Source of the DNA: Phyllobacteriaceae bacterium Water-Bin73
GTDB taxonomy: Bacteria; Pseudomonadota; Alphaproteobacteria; RS24
DNA length: 37,739 nucleotides
Direction: 5' to 3'
NCBI GenBank assembly: GCA_900197605.1
Contig: FZLQ01000005.1
Span: 1-37,739, forward strand
The translations under genes and the position numbers were made by a program. The number at the start of each line of letters is the position of its first letter. Within the stretch, counting starts at the first letter, position 1. The notes below the pieces were generated by a model that did not search any database, had not been told where the DNA came from, and saw nothing but the letters and a program-made list of their open reading frames with translations. Below are positions 15,113 through 24,092 of the stretch, in pieces.

Positions 15113-15838
15113 ATGCCTGCCAACACATCTGACCCGTCCCCGCTTATTCTGGCTTGTGACACCACGCAAGGCGCGTGTTCGGTTGCGCTATGGCGCGATG
15201 GTTTGCTGGCGTCACAATTGCACCCGATGCAAAAAGGCCATGCCGAGGCGCTGATGCCGATGATTGAAACATTATGCGATGACAGCGGGATTGAGATGGG
15301 CGCGCTGGACCGCCTCGCCGTGACGCATGGGCCCGGCACTTTTACCGGTGTGCGGGTTGGTCTCTCGGCCATGCGTGGTCTGGCATTGTCGCTGGCCATT
15401 CCGGTTAAAACCTATGGCACTTTGGCGGTTATGGCGCAGGCTTGCAGTGATGCCCTGCCGCTGATTGTGGCGGTTGATGCCAAGCGCGATACATTTTTTA
15501 CGCAAGGTTTTATGGCCGACGGCACGGCGCATGGCGACCCGCAAGCACTGAGCGCGGCGGCTGTCAGCGCGCTGGCGGTGACGCTTGCCGCCACTTCTGA
15601 GACAAAAGACGCGATTGCCCTTTGCGGCACGGGCGCACCGCTTTTGGCCGATGCGCTGAATGCGGCGGGCGTCCGTTTTTCGCCGGTCGATGCGCCGCCT
15701 TATCCCGATGCGGCCATGCTGGCCGCAATGGCCGCGCAAGATGCGGATTGGGATAATCTTCCCGCCGCCGAGCCGCTTTATTTGCGCCCACCCGATGCGA
15801 CCCTGCCCGACCCGAGCAAACGCATTAAATGGCGCTGA
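15113..15838 (+). CDS. tsaB: tRNA t6A biosynthesis protein TsaB
   Basis: Non-catalytic partner of TsaD in the complex that puts threonylcarbamoyl groups on A37 of ANN-decoding tRNAs. It belongs to the ASKHA fold family. The N-terminal strand LILACDTTQGACSVAL and the signature THGPGTFTGVRVGLSAMRGL identify it, and the 241-residue length is usual. The ATG at 15113 is preferred over an in-frame TTG at 15107; neither has a clear ribosome binding site. It is separated from rimI by four bases, the usual tsaB-rimI pair. Confidence 0.93.
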   Translation: MPANTSDPSPLILACDTTQGACSVALWRDGLLASQLHPMQKGHAEALMPMIETLCDDSGIEMGALDRLAVTHGPGTFTGVRVGLSAMRGLALSLAIPVKTYGTLAVMAQACSDALPLIVAVDAKRDTFFTQGFMADGTAHGDPQALSAAAVSALAVTLAATSETKDAIALCGTGAPLLADALNAAGVRFSPVDAPPYPDAAMLAAMAAQDADWDNLPAAEPLYLRPPDATLPDPSKRIKWR

Positions 15839-15842
15839 TGCG

Positions 15843-16325
15843 ATGCGATTGGAAGAAGTAACAGATGCACAAAAACATGCCCAAAAACTGGCGGCGCTTC
15901 ATGCCAAGTCTTTTGCGGCGCGCGCTGAGCGGGCTTGGTCGGCGCAAGAATTTGGTGATTTACTGGCGCAAAAAAATACCCATGCCTTTGTCGGCGGTCA
16001 AGATGATGCGCAAGGATTTATCCTGTTGCAAAACCAACCCGATGGTGCCGAGATTTTGACCCTTGCCGTGCTGCCTGCGGCGCGGCGCGCGGGGCTGGCG
16101 CGGGCCTTAATGGCGCATGCCCAAAAGGCGTTAAAGGCCGATAAGCTGTGGCTTGACGTGGCCGAGGATAATGAAGCTGCTCTGGCACTTTATGCCGCGA
16201 CAGGGTTTCGCCGCACCGGTCGGCGCAGCAAATATTACAAAAGGGCTGGAAATTTCTCCGTCGATGCGCTTTTAATGGAACGAGACAGGCAGGAAGGGGA
16301 GAGCGATGAGCCCGAAAGCATCTGA
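15843..16325 (+). CDS. rimI: GNAT acetyltransferase, RimI-like
   Basis: Acetyltransferase of the type that modifies the N-terminus of ribosomal protein S18; other substrates are possible. The 160-residue protein has a GNAT core with LTLAVLPAARRAGLARALM, where the ARRAGLARAL stretch fits the acetyl-CoA pyrophosphate loop (R/QxxGxA/G), then VAEDNEAALALYAATGFRRTGRR and a following YYKR, the classic RimI C-terminal pattern. The ATG lies four bases after the tsaB stop, and its 3' end overlaps fur by 20 bases. This tsaB-rimI-fur order is characteristic of Alphaproteobacteria. Confidence 0.9.
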   Translation: MRLEEVTDAQKHAQKLAALHAKSFAARAERAWSAQEFGDLLAQKNTHAFVGGQDDAQGFILLQNQPDGAEILTLAVLPAARRAGLARALMAHAQKALKADKLWLDVAEDNEAALALYAATGFRRTGRRSKYYKRAGNFSVDALLMERDRQEGESDEPESI

Positions 16326-16737
16326 TATTGAAACATTGGCGGCAAAAGCCGGCATGCGTATGACCGACCAAAGGCGCGTTATTGCCCGCGTTTTGAGCGA
16401 AGCGCAAGACCATCCTGATGTTGAGGAAGTTTATCATCGTGCGGTTTCTGAGGATGAGGCGATTTCCATCGCCACTGTCTATCGCACCGTCAGACTGTTT
16501 GAAGAGGCCGGTATTTTGACCCGCCATGATTTTGGCGATGGCCGCGCGCGCTACGAACCGGCACCCGATGACCATCATGACCATCTCATTGATATTCAAT
16601 CGGGCAAAGTCATTGAGTTTACCAATGATGAAATTGAACGCTTGCAACATGAAGTGGCTGAGAAGCTGGGCTATAAGCTGGTTGACCACCGCCTTGAGCT
16701 TTATGCCGTGCCGCTTGATGCGGAAGATAAATCATAA
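16306..16737 (+). CDS. fur: Fur-family metal-responsive regulator (cysteine-free, Fur/Mur type)
   Basis: Winged-helix metalloregulator of 143 residues. The DNA-recognition helix region ISIATVYRTVRLFEEAGIL is intact, as is the HHDH metal-binding motif at 90-93 and H128 in the C-terminal domain. The protein contains no cysteine at all: where classical Fur has the CxxC structural zinc site it reads DHLIDIQSGKVIEF. This is typical of alphaproteobacterial Fur/Mur proteins, several of which respond to manganese. Metal specificity cannot be decided here. It overlaps the end of rimI by 20 bases and has a strong AGGAAGGGGAG ribosome binding site inside rimI. Confidence 0.93.
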   Translation: MSPKASDIETLAAKAGMRMTDQRRVIARVLSEAQDHPDVEEVYHRAVSEDEAISIATVYRTVRLFEEAGILTRHDFGDGRARYEPAPDDHHDHLIDIQSGKVIEFTNDEIERLQHEVAEKLGYKLVDHRLELYAVPLDAEDKS

Positions 16738-16743
16738 AACCCA

Positions 16744-17589
16744 ATGCGGGCTTTGCGGTTAGCATGGCGACTGAGTGGCTTTTTGGCTGCGCTGACAATC
16801 CTGCTGGTGCCGCATCTTCTGCTGTTTTTTGTGCCGGTTTTGCGCCATGTCATGCCGCTCTTGTTTTTCCGCTTCATGGTTTGGTTGCTGGGTGTGCAGA
16901 TTGATGTGACCGGCCCTTTGCCCCGGCGCGGCTCACTGATTGTGTCCAATCATGTGTCATGGTTCGACATTATGATTATCGGCGCGCTGATGCCGCTTTC
17001 CTTTATTGCTAAAAGCGAGGTGAAAGCCTGGCTGTTTTTCGGCCATTTGGCGCGTCTCCATCACAGTGTATTTGTGAACCGCCGCATTGGGCGTCATACG
17101 CTGAAAGAACGCGCGCAATTGGCGGCACGGCTGCATCGCGGCGACAGTCTGGTGCTTTTTGCCGAGGGCACATCAAGCCACGGCCTGCGCGTCTTGCCGT
17201 TCAAATCAAGCCTGTTTTCGGCCATTGAATATCTGAATAATGAGATTTTGCATGACGCGCCGAACCGGCAAGATAAGGCACCGGTTTCTGTTCAGGCCAT
17301 GACGCTGGCTTATACGCGGCGGCATCATATCGCCATGGGACGCCGCCAGCGCATGGCTTATGGCTGGGTCGGCGATATGACTTTATTACCGCATTTCTTT
17401 TTCATGCTGGCCGGCCCGCCTTTGACGGTGGAGATTATTTTCCATCCGCCGCTTGAAAATGTCGCGCAATTAAGCCGCAAGCAAATGGCGCAAATCCTGC
17501 ATCATCAGGTCAGCGCAGGCCTTGAGGCATTGACGCGCGGCGCACCGCATCCCGTCGCGCCTCTTGAAATGACCGGTCAAAAAAGCTAA
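16744..17589 (+). CDS. plsC: 1-acyl-sn-glycerol-3-phosphate acyltransferase
   Basis: Membrane-associated acyltransferase of the PlsC family, which makes phosphatidic acid from lysophosphatidic acid; a related role such as ornithine-lipid acylation is possible. An N-terminal hydrophobic region (about residues 8-50) leads to the catalytic HxxxxD (H70, D75 in NHVSWFD), and FAEGTSS (139-145) is the conserved glycerol-phosphate-binding motif. Its length of 281 residues fits this subgroup. No clear ribosome binding site lies before the ATG, and the start is six bases after the fur stop, so translation may be coupled. Confidence 0.9.
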   Translation: MRALRLAWRLSGFLAALTILLVPHLLLFFVPVLRHVMPLLFFRFMVWLLGVQIDVTGPLPRRGSLIVSNHVSWFDIMIIGALMPLSFIAKSEVKAWLFFGHLARLHHSVFVNRRIGRHTLKERAQLAARLHRGDSLVLFAEGTSSHGLRVLPFKSSLFSAIEYLNNEILHDAPNRQDKAPVSVQAMTLAYTRRHHIAMGRRQRMAYGWVGDMTLLPHFFFMLAGPPLTVEIIFHPPLENVAQLSRKQMAQILHHQVSAGLEALTRGAPHPVAPLEMTGQKS

Positions 17590-17598
17590 GGCCAAGCC

Positions 17599-18993
17599 AT
17601 GAGCATGAATGAGCAATCCGGTGACGCGGCCAAAAGCAGTAATGAGAAAACCTGCTTTATCAAAACCTATGGCTGCCAAATGAATGTCTATGACAGCCAG
17701 CGCATGGAAGAAGCGCTGGCCGCTGCCGGTTATCGACCGGTCGCCTCGGCTGAAAATGCCGATATGGTGATTTTGAATACTTGCCATATTCGCGAGAAGG
17801 CGGCTGAGAAAGTCTATTCCGAATTGGGACGATTAAAGCCGCTCAAGCAACAAAACAAGGATATGGTTATCGGTGTTGCCGGTTGTGTGGCGCAAGCCGA
17901 AGGGGCTGAAATTATCGCCCGCGCACCGGTGGTCGATATGGTTTTTGGCCCGCAAACCTTTCAGCAATTACCGGCCATGTTGGACGAAATTGACGATGGC
18001 CGCGCGCGCGGCGACAAGCCCAAATTAGTGCGTACGGAATTTCCGGCGGCTGAAAAATTTGACGCCCTGCAAGCCATTGCCCGAAAACCCGTCACCCGCA
18101 GCCCATCGGCTTTTGTTACCGTGCAAGAGGGCTGTGATAAATTCTGCACATTTTGTGTCGTGCCCTATACGCGCGGCGAAGAAGTGTCGCGCGCGCGCGC
18201 CGATATTATCGCCGAGGCGCGCGCTTTGGTGGCGGAGGGGGTGAGCGAAATCACCCTATTGGGACAAAATGTCAATGCGTGGGAACATGACGGCACCCGC
18301 CTTGACGGCTTGCTGGCGCAGCTTGGTGAGATTGAGGGGCTGGAGCGTTTGCGCTTTACCACCAGCCATCCGCGCGACATGGACGCCGCGCTGATTGCGG
18401 CGCATGGTGACAATAAAAAGCTGATGCCCTATTTGCATTTGCCGGTGCAGTCGGGCTCTGACACTGTTTTGAAGGCGATGAATCGCAAGCACAGCGCCAG
18501 TGATTATATTGAGCTGGTCAAAAAATTCCGCGCCGCGCGGCCTGATCTGGCGCTCTCCTCGGATTTCATTGTCGGTTTTCCGGGGGAAACGGAAGTAGAT
18601 TTCGCCGCCACAATGGCCTTGGTTGAAGAGGTCAATTATGCGCAAGCCTTTTCGTTCAAATATAGCCCGCGCCCGGGCACACCGGCAGCCGATGCCGCGA
18701 CGCAAATTGATGAAGCGGTAAAGGCGGCGCGTTTGGCGCGCTTGCAAGAACTGCTAAATGCCCAGCAGATTGCGTTTAATCAAGCGCAAAAGGGGCGCGT
18801 CTTGCCCGTTCTATTTGATAAGCCGTCCAAAAGCGGCGACCAGATGAGCGGGCGCAGCCCTTATTTGCAACCGGTTCATGTGCCGTTTGACAGTCTCGGC
18901 AATCATGATGCGGCGGCCTTGCGCGGACGCATTTTGCCGGTTGAAATTACCGGCGCCCATGCCAATTCGCTGAGCGGCATATTGGCGCTATGA
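17599..18993 (+). CDS. miaB: tRNA-2-methylthio-N6-dimethylallyladenosine synthase
   Basis: Radical SAM methylthiotransferase that converts i6A37 to ms2i6A37 in tRNA. The N-terminal UPF0004 domain has the three auxiliary-cluster cysteines C26 (YGCQMN), C62 and C96. The radical SAM motif CxxxCxxC is C179, C183 and C186 (CDKFCTFC). The C-terminus includes a TRAM domain. Its 464 residues are normal. TAAGG precedes the ATG by seven bases. A Fe-S donor such as NfuA, encoded 2.5 kb upstream, may supply its clusters. The phoH-ybeY-corC-lnt run follows. Confidence 0.97.
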   Translation: MSMNEQSGDAAKSSNEKTCFIKTYGCQMNVYDSQRMEEALAAAGYRPVASAENADMVILNTCHIREKAAEKVYSELGRLKPLKQQNKDMVIGVAGCVAQAEGAEIIARAPVVDMVFGPQTFQQLPAMLDEIDDGRARGDKPKLVRTEFPAAEKFDALQAIARKPVTRSPSAFVTVQEGCDKFCTFCVVPYTRGEEVSRARADIIAEARALVAEGVSEITLLGQNVNAWEHDGTRLDGLLAQLGEIEGLERLRFTTSHPRDMDAALIAAHGDNKKLMPYLHLPVQSGSDTVLKAMNRKHSASDYIELVKKFRAARPDLALSSDFIVGFPGETEVDFAATMALVEEVNYAQAFSFKYSPRPGTPAADAATQIDEAVKAARLARLQELLNAQQIAFNQAQKGRVLPVLFDKPSKSGDQMSGRSPYLQPVHVPFDSLGNHDAAALRGRILPVEITGAHANSLSGILAL

Positions 18994-19056
18994 GCTTTTC
19001 GGCGGCGGCTTTCGGCGCGCAATTAAGGGGGTCTTTTGCAGGGCTATTTGAAAGGC

Positions 19057-19085
19057 TTGCCAAGCCGGTCTTTTGCCCCGATACT
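19057..19085 (+). promoter_or_regulatory. Promoter for phoH-ybeY-corC-lnt
   Basis: TTGCCA (19057-19062), exactly 17 bases, then GATACT (19080-19085) is a good sigma70-type arrangement (five of six and four of six consensus bases). Predicted transcription start is near 19092, about 43 bases before the preferred phoH start. The 141-base gap between miaB and phoH holds nothing else I can identify. Confidence 0.5.
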
Positions 19086-19134
19086 CTTAAGCAATGATAG
19101 ATTCAATCAGGTTCACAAAAACGGGAGCGCGCGG

Positions 19135-20382
19135 TTGAGCGGTTCTGACAAAAACAATGGCGGCACGATTGGCGAGCCGCTGGTTCTTGAATTCGACAAT
19201 AACCGATTGCTGCCCGAGCTTTATGGCGAGCACGGCAAGCATTTGTCGCGCATTGAGCAGACGCTTGATGTGTCTTTGGCCAATCGCGGCAATCAGGTCT
19301 ATGTCTCCGGCCCGGCTGAAAATTGCGCTCGCGCCGAACAAGTTTTGGGTGCGCTTTATGCCCATTTGGAACGCGGCGCTGAAGTGACCGGCGGCGATGT
19401 TGACGGGGCCTTGCGCCTCAGTCTCGGCACGCGGCGCGGTGATGACGGCGCGGGCGAAACATCAGATGATGCAGATGAGCCGGCCGATGCGCGCCAAGCG
19501 GCCGGCAAAGGAAATGCTAAGGGCAATGGTAAAGCCACCGGAAAAAAGACCGGCAAAAGCAATGGTAAAGGCACAAAAGCCAAGCAGCTATATGGCGGGG
19601 TCGCGCTGCGCACACAACGCCGCGAAGTGCTGCCCCGCTCTGCCACACAGGCCGATTACATAAAGGCATTATTGGAAAATGAATTGGTCGTCGGGCTGGG
19701 CCCGGCGGGTACTGGTAAAACCTATTTGGCGGTTGCCGCGGCGGCGACCATGTTGGTTGACGGCAAAGTCGATCGCATTATTTTGTCGCGTCCGGCGGTT
19801 GAGGCGGGTGAGAATTTGGGCTTTTTGCCCGGCGATATGCGCGACAAGGTTGACCCTTATTTGCGCCCGCTTTACGACGCGCTTTACGACATGTTGCCCG
19901 GCCCGCAAGTAACGCGCTCGCTGGAAAGCGGCGAGATTGAAATCGCGCCTTTGGCCTTTATGCGGGGCCGCACCCTGTCCAATAGTTTTGTCATTCTTGA
20001 TGAAAGTCAGAATGCGACGCCGATGCAGATGAAAATGTTTTTGACCCGCATGGGCGAAAATTCGCGCATGGTCATTACCGGCGACCCGAGCCAGATTGAC
20101 CTGCCCTTTGGCGCGAAATCCGGTCTCAAGGACGCGATGGAAATCCTGCCCAAAGTGCGTGGTGTCGATATTATCCGTTTCGGTGAAGAAGATGTGGTGC
20201 GCCATGATATGGTGACGCGCATCGTCAAAGCCTATAATCGCCGCGATGCGACTTTGCCTGCCGCAAGCCGCGATGGCGACCGCAATGGCGCGCGCAAGCG
20301 TCGCCCATCTGCCGAAGCCAAGCCGGCCGAGTCACAATATGAAAAACAAGATGACAAACATGAAGAGACCCCAAATGACTGA
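19135..20382 (+). CDS. phoH: PhoH-family ATPase
   Basis: Cytoplasmic P-loop ATPase of the PhoH/YbeZ type, linked to RNA metabolism and the partner of YbeY. From TTG at 19135 the protein has 415 residues. This start is preferred over an in-frame TTG at 19036 because GGGAG lies seven bases before it and a promoter lies between the two. However, the 19036 codon also has an AAGGGG site, so a 448-residue form cannot be excluded. Walker A is GPAGTGKT (189-196) and Walker B is FVILDESQNATP. Two low-complexity stretches stand out: an acidic segment followed by a Gly/Lys-rich linker at about 120-150, and a charged C-terminal tail. Its 3' end overlaps ybeY by eight bases. Confidence 0.93.
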   Translation: MSGSDKNNGGTIGEPLVLEFDNNRLLPELYGEHGKHLSRIEQTLDVSLANRGNQVYVSGPAENCARAEQVLGALYAHLERGAEVTGGDVDGALRLSLGTRRGDDGAGETSDDADEPADARQAAGKGNAKGNGKATGKKTGKSNGKGTKAKQLYGGVALRTQRREVLPRSATQADYIKALLENELVVGLGPAGTGKTYLAVAAAATMLVDGKVDRIILSRPAVEAGENLGFLPGDMRDKVDPYLRPLYDALYDMLPGPQVTRSLESGEIEIAPLAFMRGRTLSNSFVILDESQNATPMQMKMFLTRMGENSRMVITGDPSQIDLPFGAKSGLKDAMEILPKVRGVDIIRFGEEDVVRHDMVTRIVKAYNRRDATLPAASRDGDRNGARKRRPSAEAKPAESQYEKQDDKHEETPND

Positions 20383-20956
20383 ATCTGCTTCTGAGCACAG
20401 TCGTGATGCTGACCCGGTATCCGATTTGGAGCCTGACAGTCCCGCCCCGTCTTTGGGCGGTGATATGTTAACCCTTGATATTGATATGCGCTGCGCCGAT
20501 TGGCAGGGCGAGGTCGCGACGCTTGAAGCGCAGGCGAGATTTGTCTGGGCTCATTTGGCCATGCCGGCGGCTGAAATATCTCTGGTTTTGGCGCAGGGCG
20601 ATTTTCTGGCCAGCCTCAATGCGCAATATCGCGACAAGCAAGGGCCGACCAATGTGTTGTCTTTTCCGGCGCAAGATTTTACCACCATCGCCACGCCGGA
20701 GGACATCGCTGCTTTGCCTGCGCCGCGCCTTATCGGGGATATTGTCTTGGCCCATGATGTGCTGATGGCCGAGGCCGCCGCCCAAGATAAAACACCGGCG
20801 CATCATACGCGCCATTTGCTGACGCATGGCCTGTTGCATCTTTTGGGGCATGACCATATGGCCGAAGACACGGCGGCACAGATGGAGCAATTGGAAACCG
20901 AAATTCTGGCCGCGCAAGGTCTGGCTGACCCCTATCAAGAGGTGGCGTCATCATGA
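20375..20956 (+). CDS. ybeY: Endoribonuclease / rRNA maturation factor YbeY
   Basis: Zinc-dependent endoribonuclease needed for 16S rRNA 3'-end maturation and ribosome quality control. The signature HGLLHLLGHDH (151-161) supplies the three metal-binding histidines H151, H155 and H161. The ATG at 20375 is chosen because an AAGAG site precedes it; it overlaps the phoH stop by eight bases and gives 193 residues. Upstream in-frame ATGs lie within phoH and lack such sites. Residues 1-30 form an acidic Ser/Asp/Glu/Pro-rich extension not found in short YbeY proteins. The phoH-ybeY-corC order is widely conserved. Confidence 0.95.
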   Translation: MTESASEHSRDADPVSDLEPDSPAPSLGGDMLTLDIDMRCADWQGEVATLEAQARFVWAHLAMPAAEISLVLAQGDFLASLNAQYRDKQGPTNVLSFPAQDFTTIATPEDIAALPAPRLIGDIVLAHDVLMAEAAAQDKTPAHHTRHLLTHGLLHLLGHDHMAEDTAAQMEQLETEILAAQGLADPYQEVASS

Positions 20957-21837
20957 GTGCGAGCAAACCCAATAATGGCAATGGCGGTTTTTGGCAGGGG
21001 CTGATGCGGTTGTTTGGCGGCCAAGAGGCGAATTTACGCGAAAGCCTTGAAGATGTGTTGGAAGAAGCCGGTGGCGCGGAAGATGATTTCTCCGATGAAG
21101 AACGCCATATGCTGAAAAACCTGCTGGGCTTTCGTGACGTTACGCTGAGCGATGTGATGGTGCCGCGCGCCGAGATTGACGGGCTGGAAATCGACACCGA
21201 CCCGCCCGTCCTGTTGCAGCGTTTTGCCGAATGTGGCCATTCGCGCATGCCGATTTATCGCGAGACCTTAGACCAGCCTTTGGGCATGTTGCATGTCAAA
21301 GATTTACTGTCTGTGCTCAATCAGCAAAGCGGGCTTGAGGCGGTTGACCTGACGACGCTTATTCGCCCGCTCCTATTTGTGCCGCCCTCCATGTCGGCAA
21401 TGGATTTGCTGCTGAAAATGCAGACCACGCGCAGCCATATGGCTTTGGTGATTGACGAATATGGCGGCACGGACGGCTTGGTGACCATTGAAGATTTGAT
21501 TGAGGAAATCGTCGGCGAGATTGAAGACGAATATGATGAGGAAGAAGTGTTGTTGCGCCCGCATGCCGAAAAGGGCGACGGCCATTGGCGCGCCTCAGCG
21601 CGTTTGCCGCTGGAAACGCTGCAAGATGAATTGGCGGTCGATTTCAGCGCCATTGAAGAACTTGACGATATCGACACGCTGGGCGGTCTGGTGTTTGCTT
21701 TGGCCGGACGTGTGCCGGAGCGCGGCGAGCTTATCGGCTGCGATTTGGGCGATGGACGCGAGGTTGAGTTTATTATCCGCGATGGCGATCCGCGGCGCAT
21801 TAAAAGTCTTGATATACATCTTGTCGCGACGGGCTGA
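20953..21837 (+). CDS. corC: CBS-domain protein CorC/HlyC type
   Basis: Soluble protein with a tandem CBS (Bateman) module, including VMVPRAEIDGLEID and the GMLHVKDLL segment in the first repeat and MALVIDEYGGTDGLVTIEDLIEEIVGEI in the second, followed by a C-terminal CorC_HlyC transporter-associated domain (about 205-290). It has 294 residues and no DUF21 membrane domain. The family is associated with magnesium/cobalt efflux, but the exact role is poorly known. Its ATGA start overlaps the ybeY stop by four bases and its stop overlaps the lnt start by one, indicating tight translational coupling. Confidence 0.93.
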   Translation: MSASKPNNGNGGFWQGLMRLFGGQEANLRESLEDVLEEAGGAEDDFSDEERHMLKNLLGFRDVTLSDVMVPRAEIDGLEIDTDPPVLLQRFAECGHSRMPIYRETLDQPLGMLHVKDLLSVLNQQSGLEAVDLTTLIRPLLFVPPSMSAMDLLLKMQTTRSHMALVIDEYGGTDGLVTIEDLIEEIVGEIEDEYDEEEVLLRPHAEKGDGHWRASARLPLETLQDELAVDFSAIEELDDIDTLGGLVFALAGRVPERGELIGCDLGDGREVEFIIRDGDPRRIKSLDIHLVATG

Positions 21838-23555
21838 TGTCTGCCGCGCTTACAGTCATGAACCGGTTTTGGACGCGCTATGTGTTGACGCCGTCCGTGC
21901 GCCATCCGGCATGGGCGGCGCTGCTGGCCGGTCTGGCCCTGCCGCTGGCCTATCCGCCTTTTTATCTCCTGCCGGTTTTTTATCTGGCCACCGGATTGGT
22001 TTTTTATCTGGCCGTGCGCATCGGCACGGCAGCGCCGCCAACCGCTTCAGACACGACCCTTTGGCCGGACGCCGAGGGACGCAAAAAGCTGTGGCGTTTG
22101 GCGTTTTTGGGGTGGTGTTTCGGCTTTGGGCAATTTGCCAGCGGCATGGCTTGGATTGGCGAGGCGTTTTTGGTCGAGGCCGAATTATTTCTCTGGGCGC
22201 TGCCCTTTGCCGTCACCGGCCTACCTGCCGGTTTGGGTTTGTTTCATGCGCTTGCTTTTGCGGTTTTCGGTTTGGCGGTGCAACGCTTTCGCCTGCCCGG
22301 GCTGGCGGCGTTTTGCCTTTTGGCTCTGCTGGTCGCGCTCAGTGAATATGCGCGCGGCCATGTGCTGACCGGCTTGCCGTGGAACTTGCCGCTCATGGGC
22401 TGGGCGGGCTGGCTTTATTTGGCGCAACCGGTCGCGCTTGTCGGGATTTATGGCGTGTCGCTTCTGGCCTTGCTCAGCGCGGCTTTGCTGGCCGGGGCAC
22501 CGGCCTTGTCTCAGCGCGGTGCTTTATGGGGCGGGCTGGGCCTGCCGCTGGCGGCTTTGGTCTATTCAAGCTTTGTCCTGCATGGCGCAATGACACCGGC
22601 CCCATCAATTAAGGCCGGGTTGAAAGTCACCGTGGTGCAGCCCAATTTGGCGCAGCGCGAAAAATGGGACCCTGCTTTGCAGGCGCAACATATTGAGAAA
22701 ACCTTCAAAATGACGGCTTTGGGATTGCAATATGCCCCCGATACCCAGCTTATTATTTGGCCGGAAACCGCCATACCGGCTTTGATTGATGAGGGGACGG
22801 GATTTGCTGAACGGCTGGCGGCGGCTTTGCCGCGCTTTCAAGATTCCGAGAAAAAAGCCGATAATAAGACGTCACCCAATCCGTCACTCAATCCGGCACT
22901 CAATCCGGCACCCTATTTATTAACCGGCGCCATTCGCCGCGAGACAGGCCTCAATGGCACGGCTTATTTTAACAGCGCCATGTTGTGGTCGGGCGCGGGC
23001 ATGTTATTGGCGCGCAGCGACAAGCATCATCTTGTGCCCTTTGGTGAATATCTGCCCCTGCAAAATTTTCTCGAAGCGATTGGCCTTGAACAATTGACGC
23101 GCTTGCGCGGCGGCTATTCGGCCGGGCCTCAAAAAGCGGTTTTAACGGCGGCGCGCTTGCCGCGCATGGCACCGCTTATTTGTTATGAGGCGGTGTTTCC
23201 GCATTTGGCGCAACATGGCGATGCGACGCGTCCGGCGGTGTTTATCAATCTGACCAATGATGGTTGGTTCGGCAAAAGTTTCGGCCCTTACCAACATTTG
23301 GCGCAGGCGCGCTTGCGCGCGATTGAGCAGGGCATACCGCTTTTGCGCGCCGCCAATACCGGCATGTCGGCGGCTTTTGATGCGCGCGGTCGCCAGCTTG
23401 AGCGTTTGCCTTTGGCTGAGGCGGGCGTGTTTTCCCTACCCCTGCCACCGGCGCTTGCCCCGACATTTTACGCGCGGCATGGCGATAGGGGCTTTGCCGC
23501 GCTGGCTTTCTTATTATTGATTTTTGTGTGGGCAAAGCCGCGCCGCCGCCCTTAG
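21837..23555 (+). CDS. lnt: Apolipoprotein N-acyltransferase
   Basis: Inner-membrane enzyme that adds the third acyl chain to the N-terminal cysteine of lipoproteins. About six hydrophobic segments (residues 15-260) are followed by a periplasmic nitrilase-like domain with the catalytic triad Glu310 (WPETA), Lys396 (DKHHLVPFGEYLP) and Cys449 (LICYEAVFP). The 572-residue length is slightly above the usual 510-540, partly because of an insertion near residue 347 made of three 12-base repeats (NPSL-NPAL-NPAP). The final C-terminal hydrophobic helix ends in a basic tail. The start overlaps the corC stop (TGATG) with no strong ribosome binding site. Confidence 0.95.
   Translation: MSAALTVMNRFWTRYVLTPSVRHPAWAALLAGLALPLAYPPFYLLPVFYLATGLVFYLAVRIGTAAPPTASDTTLWPDAEGRKKLWRLAFLGWCFGFGQFASGMAWIGEAFLVEAELFLWALPFAVTGLPAGLGLFHALAFAVFGLAVQRFRLPGLAAFCLLALLVALSEYARGHVLTGLPWNLPLMGWAGWLYLAQPVALVGIYGVSLLALLSAALLAGAPALSQRGALWGGLGLPLAALVYSSFVLHGAMTPAPSIKAGLKVTVVQPNLAQREKWDPALQAQHIEKTFKMTALGLQYAPDTQLIIWPETAIPALIDEGTGFAERLAAALPRFQDSEKKADNKTSPNPSLNPALNPAPYLLTGAIRRETGLNGTAYFNSAMLWSGAGMLLARSDKHHLVPFGEYLPLQNFLEAIGLEQLTRLRGGYSAGPQKAVLTAARLPRMAPLICYEAVFPHLAQHGDATRPAVFINLTNDGWFGKSFGPYQHLAQARLRAIEQGIPLLRAANTGMSAAFDARGRQLERLPLAEAGVFSLPLPPALAPTFYARHGDRGFAALAFLLLIFVWAKPRRRP
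22877..22912 (+). repeat. Three in-frame 12-bp repeats within lnt
   Basis: CAATCCGTCACT, CAATCCGGCACT and CAATCCGGCACC follow one another and encode NPSL-NPAL-NPAP between the catalytic Glu and Lys of Lnt. The frame is kept and the insertion lies in a region that varies in the family. Confidence 0.8.
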
Positions 23556-23631
23556 GCCGGCTAAAGCGGTTGCTCTCATCTCCAAGCTGCCCCATAGTTT
23601 TGACATAAAAATAATAAAAAGGGGGGCCGTC

Positions 23632-24066
23632 ATGCCACGGAATAAGGAACGCACGCTCGACGCCTATATTGGCGCAAAAGTGCGCATGCGACGATTAATG
23701 CTGAATATGAGCCAGGAAACACTGAGCGGTAAATTGGGCGTGACTTTCCAGCAAGTGCAGAAATATGAAAAAGGCTTGAACCGTATTTCAGCCAGCCGCT
23801 TGTTTGAACTGGCGCTGGCTTTGGGCGTACCGGTTGGCTATTTTTACGAGGGGCTTGAGGAAAGCGACGCGCTGGCGCGGGTCAATGGTGCCAAAGAGGG
23901 TCTGCAAGACAGCCCCGCCGTGTCACCGCTGATGGAGTTTATTTCCAGCGGGCCGGGGGTGGAGCTTAATCAGGCTTTTTTGCGTATTGATGACGATAAA
24001 ATGCGTCGCCGCTTATTGGCTATGGTTAATGATATCGCCCGCGTCACTGGTGAGCCGAAAGCCTAA
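23632..24066 (+). CDS. XRE/Cro-CI family transcriptional regulator
   Basis: A 144-residue protein with an N-terminal helix-turn-helix (about residues 10-68; MSQETLSGKLGVTFQQVQKYEKGLNRIS with the recognition helix at FQQVQKYEKG) and a C-terminal helical region of unknown ligand. The ATG at 23632 has a strong AAAAAGGGGGG site; upstream in-frame codons overlap lnt and do not look conserved. A regulator of this type between lnt and metK is common in Alphaproteobacteria; in Sinorhizobium the acid-inducible phrR lies beside actA (lnt). A related role in envelope or acid stress is possible, but the target genes are not known from sequence. Confidence 0.9.
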   Translation: MPRNKERTLDAYIGAKVRMRRLMLNMSQETLSGKLGVTFQQVQKYEKGLNRISASRLFELALALGVPVGYFYEGLEESDALARVNGAKEGLQDSPAVSPLMEFISSGPGVELNQAFLRIDDDKMRRRLLAMVNDIARVTGEPKA

Positions 24067-24092
24067 GGGCAAGCATAATTTGCGCTTGACCC
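24067..24092 (+). other. Hairpin after the XRE gene, upstream of metK
   Basis: GGGCAAGC (24067-24074) pairs with GCTTGACCC (24084-24092), leaving one bulged base and a nine-base loop. It starts directly after the XRE stop codon. No T-run of terminator type follows. The 5' arm can alternatively pair with TTGCCC at 24100-24105. Confidence 0.35.

Noticed and set aside
21500-22345. 281-codon plus-strand frame overlapping corC and lnt
   Set aside because: Out of frame with two well-supported genes and crosses their junction; no conserved residues.
23600-23605. TTGACA consensus -35 upstream of the XRE gene
   Set aside because: At 16-18 bases downstream the sequence is a G-run (the ribosome binding site), with no usable -10.
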